From Bacillota bacterium (lineage in GTDB: Bacteria > Bacillota > Clostridia > Lachnospirales > Lachnospiraceae), in the NCBI GenBank assembly GCA_023415635.1, contig JAEZJV010000068.1, positions 124,001-188,000 on the forward strand: 64,000 nt of DNA. Direction: 5' to 3'. This document shows, piece after piece, positions 7,541 to 16,784 of this stretch (the first letter of the stretch is position 1; each line of letters begins with the position of its first letter). A model generated the notes under the pieces. The model was not told the DNA's origin. It worked only from the letters and a program-made list of their open reading frames with translations, and did no database searches. The position numbers and the translations under genes were made by a program.

Positions 7541-8956
7541 ATGGAATTAATTACACCCATACTTAAAACAGATAGTAAATTACCGATTTACCAGCAGCTG
7601 TACAGCTTTCTGAAAAAGGAAATTCAGGCCGGTACTATTTCCTGCGGCACAAAGCTGCCCTCGAAGCGTAAGCTGGCCTCCTATCTGGGTATCAGTATGA
7701 ATACTATTCAGTCTGCATATGAACAGCTGATCGAGGAAGGATATATCAAGGCGATGGAGAAAAAAGGTTTTTTTGTGTGTCAGCTGGATCATCTTCAACA
7801 TCTGACATTAACACCCTCAACGGAGTCACTGCCGACAAAAGGTCAGCAGACCTCACTCTACGATTTTTCCTTTCACGGAGTGGATATTCCGACCTTCCCG
7901 TTCACCATATGGCGTCGATTAATGAAAGAGGTAATCAATGAGTATGATCCGGAACTGCTTATTCCGGGAGATTCCCTCGGCTACGGCAATCTACGCAGAA
8001 CGATAGCTGCGTATCTGCACCAATCCAGAGGTGTAAATTGTTCAGAACATCAGGTAATTATCAGCTCAGGTACGGAAATGCTGTTTCAATCTCTGATACA
8101 GCTCTTTGGCAAGGAATCTGTCTATGGAATCGAAAATCCCGGCTACGAAAAGCTAAATCAGCTTTTTTTCAGTAACCGGGCTAACTTCTGTTCCATACCG
8201 ATTGACGATTGCGGTATGCAGCTTGAATATCTCCGAAACAGTAATGCCAATATCTTATGTATTACCCCTGCCCATCAATTCCCCTCTGGTCAGATAATGC
8301 CAATCAACAGACGTATCCAATTACTTAACTGGGCCAATCAGTCTACAGAGCGATATCTTATTGAAGATGATTATGACAGTGAATTTAAATACAGCGGAAA
8401 GCCGATACCTGCGTTGCAGGGTCTGGATATCAATGAAAAGGTAATCTATATGGGAAGCCTGTCAAAATCCCTATCCCCAACTTTACGTGTCAGTTATATG
8501 GTTTTGCCCAATCATCTGATGGAACGATATCACGAGAATTTGTCCTATTTACTCTGTCCGGTTCCGATCTTCGAGCAGAAGGCCTTGTGTAGATTCATTG
8601 AAGAGGGCTATTTCGAACGACACCTAAATAAGATGCGAAATATTTACCGCAGAAAACGTGAGGTGCTGACTGATGCATTAATAAAGACCGACTGTCCGAT
8701 TACAATCCTAGGAGCCGACGCCGGTCTGCATCTCATGGTGACAATTGATAATCATATGTCAGAGGAGCAATTGATATCCAATGCTTTGAAGCAGGGAGTG
8801 AAGGTCTACGGCAGTTCAAAGTACTATTACGATAAAGCTTTTCTACCGAAACAACCGGCCATCATTCTGGGTTATGCCGTTATGTCAGAAGAAGAAATCA
8901 GAAAAACGATACCACGATTACTTGCTGCCTGGTTTCCGGAGCGGTTTTTGATATGA
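7541..8956 (+). CDS. pdxR: MocR/GabR-family transcriptional regulator, probable PdxR
   Basis: The 471-residue protein has an N-terminal GntR-type winged helix (about 10-75, with the GTKLPSKRKLASYLG recognition region). A fold-type-I aminotransferase domain follows. The PLP-binding Lys is K309 in GSLSKSLSP, and the cofactor Asp lies in the IEDDYDSE motif (about 276-277). MocR regulators sense PLP through this domain. Divergent placement next to pdxST is the classical arrangement of PdxR, which activates PLP synthesis when PLP is scarce. ATG 7541 is chosen over the upstream in-frame ATG 7436 because it follows AAAGGAGAA and matches the family N-terminus. Confidence 0.88.
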   Translation: MELITPILKTDSKLPIYQQLYSFLKKEIQAGTISCGTKLPSKRKLASYLGISMNTIQSAYEQLIEEGYIKAMEKKGFFVCQLDHLQHLTLTPSTESLPTKGQQTSLYDFSFHGVDIPTFPFTIWRRLMKEVINEYDPELLIPGDSLGYGNLRRTIAAYLHQSRGVNCSEHQVIISSGTEMLFQSLIQLFGKESVYGIENPGYEKLNQLFFSNRANFCSIPIDDCGMQLEYLRNSNANILCITPAHQFPSGQIMPINRRIQLLNWANQSTERYLIEDDYDSEFKYSGKPIPALQGLDINEKVIYMGSLSKSLSPTLRVSYMVLPNHLMERYHENLSYLLCPVPIFEQKALCRFIEEGYFERHLNKMRNIYRRKREVLTDALIKTDCPITILGADAGLHLMVTIDNHMSEEQLISNALKQGVKVYGSSKYYYDKAFLPKQPAIILGYAVMSEEEIRKTIPRLLAAWFPERFLI

Positions 8957-9010
8957 AAGCTAATTACCCACCGGTCATTCAATACCGTCAAGGTCTGATG
9001 AAGGTGAAAA

Positions 9011-9712
9011 TTAATACGGATAAGCTGAAGCACCGTTCAGTTCATTTCTGATGCTCCTCCAGTTAGGAAGAAAATGATCCATATATCCCTTAAATACATA
9101 ATTATGACTCTTTTCCAGCAGATGAACCAATTCATGTACCAGGACATACTCCAGACAATACTGCGGTCTTTTTGCAAGCTGCAGATTGAGACAGATAGCC
9201 TTCTTCTGTATATGACAGGTTCCCCATCGGGTCTTCATATCCCGTATACTGACGTAAGAGGCTTTGACCCCAAGCTGCTTCTCCCATTTGGTAAGCAGGA
9301 ACGGAATATCCTGCTCCATGGCTCTCTTATACCAGGTGTGCAATAATTTTTTCCGCTGCTCCCTGGTATTAGTCTTCTTGATGTAGAGATGGACCTCCTC
9401 CCCTTCCACTACTATTCTGCCTCTTCCCTCTGTCTCCATCACAATCAGACGATATGACTTCCCCTGAAAATAGATTTCCTCACCGCTTATATATTCCAAC
9501 TCCTGGTGGATATGACGATGCTCCAATTTTTCCTGCTGTAGTCTTATCCAAGGAAGCTTAACCCGGATAAAATGTTCTATTTCATCCTCTCTCATCCGTA
9601 TCGGGGCCGATACAGATACCCTTCCGTCGGGAGGAAGTATACGTAAATACATATTTTTAATACGTTTTCTTTCTATGGTGACAGGAATACTGTCTATCAT
9701 AATCTGTATCAT
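9011..9712 (-). CDS. YgjP-like zinc metallopeptidase domain protein (DUF45)
   Basis: The 233-residue protein belongs to the YgjP/DUF45 family, related to SprT- and WLM-type metalloproteases. The zinc motif is HELVHLLEKSHNYVF: an HExxH with a third His four residues after a Glu-Lys-Ser stretch. A TRWGTCH motif lies upstream, as is usual in the family. The biochemical substrate of the family is not established. The first in-frame codon is a GTG at 9727, but ATG 9712 has GGGAG 5 bases upstream and is preferred. It follows the NYN-LOTUS gene by 17 bases, so the two are probably co-transcribed. Confidence 0.8.
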   Translation of the reverse strand: MIQIMIDSIPVTIERKRIKNMYLRILPPDGRVSVSAPIRMREDEIEHFIRVKLPWIRLQQEKLEHRHIHQELEYISGEEIYFQGKSYRLIVMETEGRGRIVVEGEEVHLYIKKTNTREQRKKLLHTWYKRAMEQDIPFLLTKWEKQLGVKASYVSIRDMKTRWGTCHIQKKAICLNLQLAKRPQYCLEYVLVHELVHLLEKSHNYVFKGYMDHFLPNWRSIRNELNGASAYPY

Positions 9713-9729
9713 CGGGTCTCCCTGCACTA

Positions 9730-10578
9730 CTATGCTTTTTTCTTCCTATAGGTCCGCTTACGCTTCTCTAAGGGCTTTTCCTCCTGTGTCTTTACTGTAA
9801 TGCTGCCTTCTTTATCTGCTTTCAGCATGACCCACATTGAGCTTCCACCCTTTCCGTCCGACTTAATTTCAAGAAAATCGAATTTTCTTAAGAATTTGGA
9901 TAGCTTCGTATCTCCGTAATTACGGACATCAAAATCCGGATATCTTTTGACCAGTCTGCTTCCAAGCTCTCCCATATTCATTCTCTGGTCCGCTTCATCC
10001 ACTTCATTCATCATCTTCAGGATGGCTGTTTTAATATTATCCAAATCCGTATTATCCTTTTTCATTTCTGAAGCTGTCTTATTCTCTTCTTTTTCTTTAT
10101 TTTCTACCTGCTGTCCTTCTAATTCCATGCTCTTCTTCTCAGCTTCTGCCAGTACGTCCAGATATTTAAATTGGTTGCAGGCAGCAATAAAGGGCTTCGG
10201 TGTCTTCCTTTCCCCCATACCCACGACCAGCATTCCCGATTCACGAAGGCGGGATGCCAGTTTCGTAAAATCACTGTCACTGGAAACGATACAAAAGCCC
10301 TCGACATTACCGGAGTACAAAATATCCATTGCATCTATTATCATGGCGGAATCCGTGGCATTTTTCCCTACCGTATAGCCGTACTGCTGTACCGGTGTGA
10401 CTGAATTCTCTAGCAGGACATCCTTCCAGGATACAGTTCCTTGCCTTGTCCAATCCCCATAGATACGTTTATACGTAGCAACTCCATAATTAGTGATCTC
10501 ATCCAGTATATACTTGATATATTTCGCGGATACATTATCCGCATCGATTAAGACCGCAAAACGCTTCTCTTCCAGCAT
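9730..10578 (-). CDS. NYN (PIN-like) nuclease domain protein with C-terminal OST-HTH/LOTUS domain
   Basis: The 282-residue protein starts with a NYN domain (about 5-155). Its acidic residues lie in LIDADNV, TDSAMIIDAMD and VSSDSDFTKLA, the pattern of a PIN-like RNase metal site. A charged, Glu/Lys-rich linker follows. A winged-helix OST-HTH/LOTUS domain comes next (about 180-255, with MGELGSRLVKRYPDFD and LSKFLRKFDFLEI), and then a very basic tail. NYN-LOTUS proteins are thought to act on RNA; LOTUS domains bind structured RNA or G-rich RNA in some systems. ATG 10578 follows CGGAGGAAAG; the longer frame to 10638 lacks a site. Confidence 0.85.
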   Translation of the reverse strand: MLEEKRFAVLIDADNVSAKYIKYILDEITNYGVATYKRIYGDWTRQGTVSWKDVLLENSVTPVQQYGYTVGKNATDSAMIIDAMDILYSGNVEGFCIVSSDSDFTKLASRLRESGMLVVGMGERKTPKPFIAACNQFKYLDVLAEAEKKSMELEGQQVENKEKEENKTASEMKKDNTDLDNIKTAILKMMNEVDEADQRMNMGELGSRLVKRYPDFDVRNYGDTKLSKFLRKFDFLEIKSDGKGGSSMWVMLKADKEGSITVKTQEEKPLEKRKRTYRKKKA

Positions 10579-10656
10579 ATCTTTCCTCCGTCCGATATTT
10601 TTCGTTCTATTGACTTTATTACCAGAAGGTGCTTTCACTCTTCAGGGCAGAATATA

Positions 10657-12837
10657 TTAGTATTCCTTTTTTAATACCTTTTCAATAAAGACCCTGACTA
10701 ATTCAACATCAAATTCCAACCCGGCATTTCTCTTTAATTCCCGAATTGCATCCTCAGGGCTCATTTTCTTTCGGTAAGAATATTCTCCGGTCATATTCTC
10801 ATAGGCCTCTGCGATATGCAGGATCTTTGCCTTTCGTGGGATATCTTCACCGCTAAGCCCATAGGGATATCCCTTTCTGTCAATCCTTTCATGGTGCGCC
10901 AGAACATACTCTGCAAGCTCAGCGAATTCATTCACAGAACGCAGGATATGGTAGCCGATCTCAGGATGCCGCTTGATTTCCTGCCATTCTTCCTCTGTCA
11001 ATTCCTCTGTTTTGTTCAGAATATCCGGATTAATTCCTATCTTACCAATATCATGTAAAAGCCCGGTTAATCCAAGTTCATTGACATCATCCGCGTCCAT
11101 ACCGAGTGCCGTACCCAATTCCCTGCATAATACACTGACATTTTCGCAGTGCTTTTGTTCCCATTTACATTTCTCATAGAGGCTCTGGGAAATCAGCTTA
11201 ATCGTTTCACTTTTATAGCTCTTACCCTCGAGCATTTTACGGCGATACATAGCATCTTCTGCCTGCTTATAGATATCGTCAAATTCCTCAGTCAGTAAAT
11301 ATTTCGTCTTCCAGCCAAAGGATACGGAAAGTCTGACATTATCCACCATGGTATTCGACATAATATCCTGTATACGATTTACGATTTTTTCTGCCTGCAG
11401 TGAATTAGTCCTCTGAAGAAGAAGGATGAACTCATCTCCGCCGATACGGGCGATTACATCTCCTAAGCGACATTCTCTCTTCAATATTTCCGCGATGGCA
11501 ACCAGCATCCGATCACCAAATACATGACCAAAGGCATCATTGGTCAGCTTCAGACCGTTGACATCTGCCATAACCAGGGTAACGGGATAACATTTCTCTG
11601 AATTGATATTCTTTAGTTCTTCCTCATAATAACGGCGATTATATAATCCCGTTAATTGATCATGATAGCTTAAATACAGGACCTCTTTCTCGTATTGTTT
11701 TCTACTCTCGATATTTCTTATGATCCCGACAATTTCAACTTCATTGCTCTGGTTGAGTCTGAGCCGTGCCGATATCTCACACCAGATGCGTTCACCGTTC
11801 TTACACAAAATACGAGTCTCTATGATGGTGCTTTTCATCGTATCCGGATTATTTCGATAATCCTTCAACGCATCGTTAAATGCATCAAGAACGACAGGAT
11901 AATACTCCGGATCTACCACATCCTCCAAGGACTGCTCCATCGACTCCTCTACCGTATATCCACGAAGCATCTGTATTGTAGGACTAACAAAGGTTAAGCA
12001 TTTGGATGTAAGATTATATACCCAGATTGCATCTGAGGTTGTTTCTGTCAACAAGCGGTACTTCGATTCACTCATCCGAAGCGTTTCCTCGTCTTCTTTT
12101 CGTTTTGTGATATCAATCCCGATGCCCAGTGTCCCAAGGACACTTCCATCCTCCTCATATAATCTTGTTTTTACTGTTTCGATGATATGCTTTTTCCCAT
12201 CCTTAAATGTTATTTCTTCCTCATAGCAGCCCTGTAATCCACGTTCCAGTACATCCTCATCGGTTAGTCCTGATAGAAGAATTTCTTCCTTAGTCATGGC
12301 ATAATTATCCAAAATATATTTATTATAGAAATTCGGCTCTTCGCCGGGATAATAAATATAGATACTGACCGGTGCATGATCCATAATCGTCTGTAGCAAT
12401 GTATTATTTCTCTTTAAAGACTGCTCAAGCTCAAGCCGGTCTGAAATATCCCTGGCTGCACAACAGAAAAATTCTCCCTGAATATGACCCTTCAGCTCGA
12501 TACACCGATATTTTCCAGATTTTGATCTAAAGCGTACCGTATGATGGCATATCTCCTTTGTCCGTCCCAAATAGTCAATTAATTCAGCTACCTTATCTGC
12601 ATCCTCAGGATGAACAAAATCATGAATGAAATGCATCTCGAGTTCTTCACAAGTAAAGCCGAGTACATTTTCCCATTCCTTATTTACCTTGACCAGCCTT
12701 CCGGACCTATCAGCGATAAACAACAGCTCCAGGTTCAATTTAAAAAAATTCTCATAAATATCCAACCGATTGATTTCTGAAATGATATCCTTCATGTTTT
12801 CCGTTGAATTTCCGTTGATCATTTTCTTATTATCCAT
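10657..12837 (-). CDS. PAS-PAS-PAS-GGDEF-HD-GYP cyclic-di-GMP signalling protein
   Basis: This 726-residue cytosolic protein has three PAS domains (about 30-140, 145-250 and 260-385). A GGDEF domain follows, with an intact GGDEF at 466-470. Its inhibitory I-site RLGD is at 457-460, spaced correctly. A C-terminal HD-GYP domain has HD 595-596, HHE 648-650 and GYP 656-658. Both halves look catalytically complete, so it could both make c-di-GMP (diguanylate cyclase) and degrade it (HD-GYP phosphodiesterase), with PAS input deciding the balance. No membrane segment is present. The start ATG follows AGAGGTG. A sigma-A promoter lies at 12904-12931. Confidence 0.92.
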   Translation of the reverse strand: MDNKKMINGNSTENMKDIISEINRLDIYENFFKLNLELLFIADRSGRLVKVNKEWENVLGFTCEELEMHFIHDFVHPEDADKVAELIDYLGRTKEICHHTVRFRSKSGKYRCIELKGHIQGEFFCCAARDISDRLELEQSLKRNNTLLQTIMDHAPVSIYIYYPGEEPNFYNKYILDNYAMTKEEILLSGLTDEDVLERGLQGCYEEEITFKDGKKHIIETVKTRLYEEDGSVLGTLGIGIDITKRKEDEETLRMSESKYRLLTETTSDAIWVYNLTSKCLTFVSPTIQMLRGYTVEESMEQSLEDVVDPEYYPVVLDAFNDALKDYRNNPDTMKSTIIETRILCKNGERIWCEISARLRLNQSNEVEIVGIIRNIESRKQYEKEVLYLSYHDQLTGLYNRRYYEEELKNINSEKCYPVTLVMADVNGLKLTNDAFGHVFGDRMLVAIAEILKRECRLGDVIARIGGDEFILLLQRTNSLQAEKIVNRIQDIMSNTMVDNVRLSVSFGWKTKYLLTEEFDDIYKQAEDAMYRRKMLEGKSYKSETIKLISQSLYEKCKWEQKHCENVSVLCRELGTALGMDADDVNELGLTGLLHDIGKIGINPDILNKTEELTEEEWQEIKRHPEIGYHILRSVNEFAELAEYVLAHHERIDRKGYPYGLSGEDIPRKAKILHIAEAYENMTGEYSYRKKMSPEDAIRELKRNAGLEFDVELVRVFIEKVLKKEY

Positions 12838-12903
12838 ACAGCACCTCTCTGACTGGAAATGGATTAATCTGCTTATCTTTGGTTAATAACTGCTTCTACT
12901 CTT

Positions 12904-12931
12904 ATTATACCTCTTCTTTCCCCTACTGCAA
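12904..12931 (-). promoter_or_regulatory. sigma-A promoter of the PAS-GGDEF-HD-GYP gene
   Basis: On the minus strand TTGCAG (12926-12931), 16 bp, then a perfect TATAAT (12904-12909). The gap also contains the divergent start of the 12998 gene. Confidence 0.55.
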
Positions 12932-12997
12932 ATAAAAATATACCCCTCTGATTAGTATTCCCTAAAGTGGCAATACTGCTGACCAGGAGGTGTATTT

Positions 12998-13360
12998 ATG
13001 ATTACATTTATCAAAGATGACAGTATAGGGATTATGAGAAAAAAGCTTATTCTATTGTATTTACTTAATGTCAGTGACATCCTGTTCACAATTTTCCTGC
13101 TACAAACCGGGTATTTTAAAGAGGTTAATGTTCTTATGGCAGCCGTTGTAAAAAATCCTGCCGTAAGTCTGATGCTCAAGCTCGTACTACCGGCATTCCT
13201 TCTATATTACATGTACCGTCAGCATCTTGCAGCGGAGGAGGACCAGAGGAAGGCATCCAATATTGCCGTGAACATATCCCTGTCCATCTACAGCTTTGTG
13301 AACATAACCCACTTAATCTGGCTTGCGTTACTTCCGTTTCTGCTTTACCATCCCCTATAA
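12998..13360 (+). CDS. small membrane protein, DUF5658-like
   Basis: The 120-residue protein has about three or four hydrophobic segments. The first runs through LILLYLLNVSDILFTIFLL and the next carries the VNVLMAAVV block. The pattern of an early NVSD motif, a short loop with a hydrophobic-acidic VN, and a C-terminal pair of helices resembles DUF5658 family proteins. Their function is unknown. The start ATG has CAGGAGG upstream. The gene is monocistronic, divergent from the PAS-GGDEF-HD-GYP gene and convergent with the HAD gene only 7 bases away. Confidence 0.6.
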   Translation: MITFIKDDSIGIMRKKLILLYLLNVSDILFTIFLLQTGYFKEVNVLMAAVVKNPAVSLMLKLVLPAFLLYYMYRQHLAAEEDQRKASNIAVNISLSIYSFVNITHLIWLALLPFLLYHPL

Positions 13361-13367
13361 TTTCCTC

Positions 13368-14084
13368 TTATCTAAGCCCCGGAAGCTTCCGAATAATTGT
13401 AAGCAGCTCCTCAAAGCTTCCCTGCTTAAGTCCGGAAATATCCACACCCTCAGGGCAGATCAGACAATCCTTCAACAAAAAGGTCTCCATACCAAGCTCT
13501 GCGGCACACATATCCTCCAATACATCATTTCCTACCATGATACATTCGGACGGCTGCTTGCCGCGCAGACGAAGGAGCTCCTTATAATATTCCAGATTAG
13601 GCTTACAGTAAGAGCTGTTCTCATATGTGGTGATATGATCAAAGTCCTTGGGATAAAGTCCTGCCCAGCCAAGCCTTTTGTAGGTCGCAACCTTCGGAAA
13701 TAAAGGATTGGTTGCAAGAATCAATGTATACCCTTTCTCCTTCAGCAGCCTGATGCATTCCGGTGCCAGCGGATGGCTTGAGGTTGTAGCTCTTGCAGCT
13801 TCGAATTCATTTCTGTAGAAATCATCGAAATTTTCCTCCAGCTCTCTGGCTTTTTCTCCCATGGTTGCACAGAACACATTCCAGAAACGCTGCTCATTGC
13901 TCATAGTTCCGTCATTTTCTATCATTGCCTTGGTCCCAATCCACACAGCCTTCATCATTTCCTGCGGATCATACCCGAGGGGTATAAATTTCTTGGACAG
14001 TGCTTTAAAATACGTATTGATAAAGTGCTCCTGATCCGGCATGGGCAACAGGGTACCATCCAGATCAAAAATAAATGTATTCAC
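13368..14084 (-). CDS. HAD-superfamily hydrolase
   Basis: The 238-residue protein has all four HAD motifs. These are FDLDGTLL near the N-terminus (nucleophile and acid/base Asp), LATNP (motif II), a Lys in CKPNLEYY (motif III) and GNDVLEDM (motif IV). The helical cap between motifs I and II is of subfamily I type. Such enzymes dephosphorylate small metabolites; the substrate is not evident. Translation starts at a GTG 7 bases after GGAGGAATA. There is no obvious link with the neighbouring plsY-like gene, which lies 100 bases downstream on the same strand. Confidence 0.85.
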   Translation of the reverse strand: MNTFIFDLDGTLLPMPDQEHFINTYFKALSKKFIPLGYDPQEMMKAVWIGTKAMIENDGTMSNEQRFWNVFCATMGEKARELEENFDDFYRNEFEAARATTSSHPLAPECIRLLKEKGYTLILATNPLFPKVATYKRLGWAGLYPKDFDHITTYENSSYCKPNLEYYKELLRLRGKQPSECIMVGNDVLEDMCAAELGMETFLLKDCLICPEGVDISGLKQGSFEELLTIIRKLPGLR

Positions 14085-14183
14085 TTATATTCCTCCATCC
14101 TTTCGTCTTTCAATCATGTTACCAAACATCTCTTAATAAAGCAATCCATAAGATGAAAACAGAGGGTATTATAGAGGTATGGT

Positions 14184-14795
14184 CTATCTATTTCTCTTCT
14201 TCCTTTTGTAGGTTCTTCCTTCCATTGCTTTTGTCTTTATATATTCCTTGACATTACTGCGGCAGGCATAGATAATGACAATGGCATATCCCAAAGAAAA
14301 AATAACCAAACGCAATGGAAAGTCAGCAAAGAACAATTCCAAAGGAAATACCAGAATGGCAAACAGGCCGGTAACTGTATATCTTCTGATAAAGGGATAA
14401 AATAGGATACAGGTTCCGAATAGAATGAGAATCAGCAGTGGCTCATAGGCTAATAGTGCCCCGAATATAGTCGACATCCCCTTTCCACCCCGGAATTTTA
14501 GCTGAAACGGAAAAACATGTCCGAGCAAAACCATAAGAATACAGGACAGGACAACCCAGTCCTGTGTATAAAATATGCGGCATAAGAATACTGTAAGCAC
14601 ACCTTTTAAAGCATCTCCGAGAAAGGTAAAGATAAAGCCCTTTCTTCCGGCAATACGACTTACATTCATAGCACCGGTGACACCCGTACCTGTCTCTCTG
14701 ATATCTTGGTGATAGAACCGCTTTGCAAAATAATATCCGGTATTAAAGCATCCCAGCAGATAACTGAATACAATAAGAATATAATCTCTCGTCAT
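14184..14795 (-). CDS. plsY: PlsY-type glycerol-3-phosphate acyltransferase, divergent paralogue
   Basis: The 203-residue integral membrane protein has about five transmembrane helices. Its FRGGKG motif follows LGHVFPFQLK, which is diagnostic of PlsY. PlsY moves acyl groups from acyl-phosphate to glycerol 3-phosphate in the first step of phospholipid synthesis. The first motif reads GTGVTGAMN where the usual form is GSGNxGAxN, so this may be a secondary copy with altered activity. The C-terminus is very basic. plsX is not linked. It may be a second copy beside a housekeeping plsY, which cannot be tested from this window. Confidence 0.8.
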   Translation of the reverse strand: MTRDYILIVFSYLLGCFNTGYYFAKRFYHQDIRETGTGVTGAMNVSRIAGRKGFIFTFLGDALKGVLTVFLCRIFYTQDWVVLSCILMVLLGHVFPFQLKFRGGKGMSTIFGALLAYEPLLILILFGTCILFYPFIRRYTVTGLFAILVFPLELFFADFPLRLVIFSLGYAIVIIYACRSNVKEYIKTKAMEGRTYKRKKRNR

Positions 14796-14854
14796 ATGGA
14801 GTTCTTTCCTTTCACCATCTGCCTTTCCCTCCTATCTTACTAATTTTATAAGCC

Positions 14855-16165
14855 TTAATGCAAATAACCCCACAAGACTTCCTGCCATTGGGATTGTGGC
14901 TCATAATCCTCTTCAGGGATTTCTCCTGCATCATATAGAATTCTTTTCTTTAACATTTGAAGCTCTGCCTCACCTAAATTTCGGAATACCTCATCATAAT
15001 CCCCTTCATAGAAGCATTCTGTAAGCAGCTCGATCAGATCGGTCGTACTGTGTACCTCTTCCAGAATAAGCCTAACCTTATCTGCTATTGCTTCCCTCTG
15101 TTCTATTCTTTCTATCAATTTCCTAAGCTTATAATCCTCCATGATTTCACCTTCCTCCAGAAACTCATATTCCTCCTGCCATGCATTACTGAACGAGATG
15201 AAAAAATGACTCAGGGTATGAGTATTCAGATGATGGGAAAGCCGTTCTCCTAATTGGACAAGCCCCGGGGAGACATAAGCGGTAAACTCCTCTGAAAGCT
15301 CCAGCTCGACAGTCATAGCGGTAAAGGCCTGCTGTAGCTGTTCCATACGTTCTTCCTTTGATAGCTTTGACAGCTTTTCTTGTAACCATACAATTTCCTG
15401 TGCATGAATATCCAGAATTTTTATCTCCTTGTCAAGCAGTCTGCAGCCAAGCGCATTGATCAGAGTCAATTCAAACAGATTAATTAACATATGCCTTGCT
15501 TCCCGGTCAAAGGCCTTTAACAGCTGATTTATGTTCTTGGCAGTAAAATAGTTTAGAAAGTCGTTCTCAAGACACAGCCTGCTTAAATACTCCTCCATAT
15601 ACTCAATTCCAAGTAAATCCGTAACGGTAATAAAGCAAGGATAATCGATATCTCCGCCAAGCTCATGTGCTCCGAATTCCGTATTATAATCCTGAAAGAA
15701 TTTTGGAATACCGTTTCTGATTGTATCCTGATATGCAATGTTATCAATGTTTAAAATCTTACTTGAAAGTCTATGGAACAATACTTTTGTAGAGGCTTTT
15801 CTCTGATCGACAGTCCTTTGTCCTAACCAAAATAAGTCAGCCAGCTTCTGCTCCTTTAGTACCGTCAATTGGTTTCCCACATCAGTTAAGGTCTTAAGAT
15901 AACTGCCCAGACTATAGGTTATAGACTGTAGTAGGGACTGTGCTGCCTCTACGGGAATTGAGCTGCTCTCGTCATTGGTGTACCGATTAGCCTCTTTCGT
16001 GAAAAGCTCCATAAGCTCTGTCTGAATTCGTTTAATTTCCTCTTCACTGAATTGTTTTTTTTTGCAGGCTTCCTGAAAGAAGGCTTGGAAATACTGCTCC
16101 TGATTTAAGGATGTAGGATCAATCCCAGCTTCTTTCGTCCCAATCCAAAAATTCTGTATAGTCAT
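14855..16165 (-). CDS. unknown helical protein, possibly DUF6179
   Basis: This 436-residue protein has no recognisable catalytic motif. It is rich in Leu, Glu and Gln and looks almost entirely alpha-helical, with many acidic residues towards the C-terminus. I associate it from memory with the DUF6179 family, unverified. Its start overlaps the end of the preceding gene by 47 bases; ATG 16165 is chosen over 16171 because GGAGG lies 8 bases upstream. Such overlap implies tight co-translation with the 169-residue protein. Both are transcribed from the promoter at 16737-16765 and lie next to the MoxR/VWA operon. Confidence 0.65.
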   Translation of the reverse strand: MTIQNFWIGTKEAGIDPTSLNQEQYFQAFFQEACKKKQFSEEEIKRIQTELMELFTKEANRYTNDESSSIPVEAAQSLLQSITYSLGSYLKTLTDVGNQLTVLKEQKLADLFWLGQRTVDQRKASTKVLFHRLSSKILNIDNIAYQDTIRNGIPKFFQDYNTEFGAHELGGDIDYPCFITVTDLLGIEYMEEYLSRLCLENDFLNYFTAKNINQLLKAFDREARHMLINLFELTLINALGCRLLDKEIKILDIHAQEIVWLQEKLSKLSKEERMEQLQQAFTAMTVELELSEEFTAYVSPGLVQLGERLSHHLNTHTLSHFFISFSNAWQEEYEFLEEGEIMEDYKLRKLIERIEQREAIADKVRLILEEVHSTTDLIELLTECFYEGDYDEVFRNLGEAELQMLKKRILYDAGEIPEEDYEPQSQWQEVLWGYLH

Positions 16166-16628
16166 CCTCATACCCTCCTAAAAATTGATATTCCCTAGTG
16201 CCATAGCGTATATCCCTGCAGTAATTCTCAAGCATAGTGGATCTTAAGTATTCGACTGAACCCTGGCACACCTCCTCAAAATACTGCTTCATCATCAGTA
16301 TCAGCTCATCATCGGATCGTTCCTCCATTGCTTCTCCCTTAAAGTAATAAAAGCAATCCTGAAGATTTGTCAGAAGCTCCTCATACTCCTCCTGATTAAT
16401 ATAAGCCGAGTCAGCAAACATGACGATCAGCTTAGGCAGTATGCTCGTGCCGAACTCAATCCTTCCATACCTATTAAGACTATCCCTCCGGTTTAACATC
16501 AGCCTTTGTATTGCCTCCTCAGACAGCTGCAATCCGAATTTTGCCGTGTAGGAATTGCATTCCCTGATTTGTAACGCATTCTCTCGGTCTGACCATGTAA
16601 CCGGCAGCAGTAGGAACTGATTATCCAT
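16119..16628 (-). CDS. unknown protein, possibly DUF6323
   Basis: The 169-residue protein is acidic. It has an N-terminal basic-hydrophobic region, a central helical segment and a C-terminus rich in Asp, Glu, Tyr and Trp. I associate it from memory with DUF6323, unverified. It overlaps the next gene by 47 bases (53 to the upstream ATG). The long overlap and shared promoter suggest the two products form one complex. It is separated from the MoxR/VWA genes by a strong terminator and its own promoter, so the two parts can be regulated separately. Confidence 0.6.
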   Translation of the reverse strand: MDNQFLLLPVTWSDRENALQIRECNSYTAKFGLQLSEEAIQRLMLNRRDSLNRYGRIEFGTSILPKLIVMFADSAYINQEEYEELLTNLQDCFYYFKGEAMEERSDDELILMMKQYFEEVCQGSVEYLRSTMLENYCRDIRYGTREYQFLGGYEDDYTEFLDWDERSWD

Positions 16629-16664
16629 AGTGAATCATCCTTTCAAAAATTTTTAAAAAATGGG

Positions 16665-16693
16665 TTGACATATCATAAATTATGTGCTATAGT
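16665..16693 (+). promoter_or_regulatory. plus-strand sigma-A promoter with no gene downstream
   Basis: TTGACA (16665-16670), a 17-bp spacer, then TATAGT (16688-16693). It points away from the 16628 gene towards the hairpin at 16785-16832. It lies in AT-rich DNA, where chance matches are more common. Confidence 0.4.
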
Positions 16694-16736
16694 TATTATG
16701 GAATATTATACATAATATATTATTAGCATAAATACC

Positions 16737-16765
16737 ATTATATCCTCGTTGACTTTTCTTGTCAA
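16737..16765 (-). promoter_or_regulatory. consensus sigma-A promoter for the 16628-14855 operon
   Basis: On the minus strand a perfect TTGACA (16760-16765), exactly 17 bp, and a perfect TATAAT (16737-16742). The mRNA leader would be about 100 nt of very AT-rich sequence with several short palindromes. A full consensus promoter suggests high, possibly repressible, expression. Confidence 0.75.
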
Positions 16766-16784
16766 TGTATTTTTTAATGAAAAA

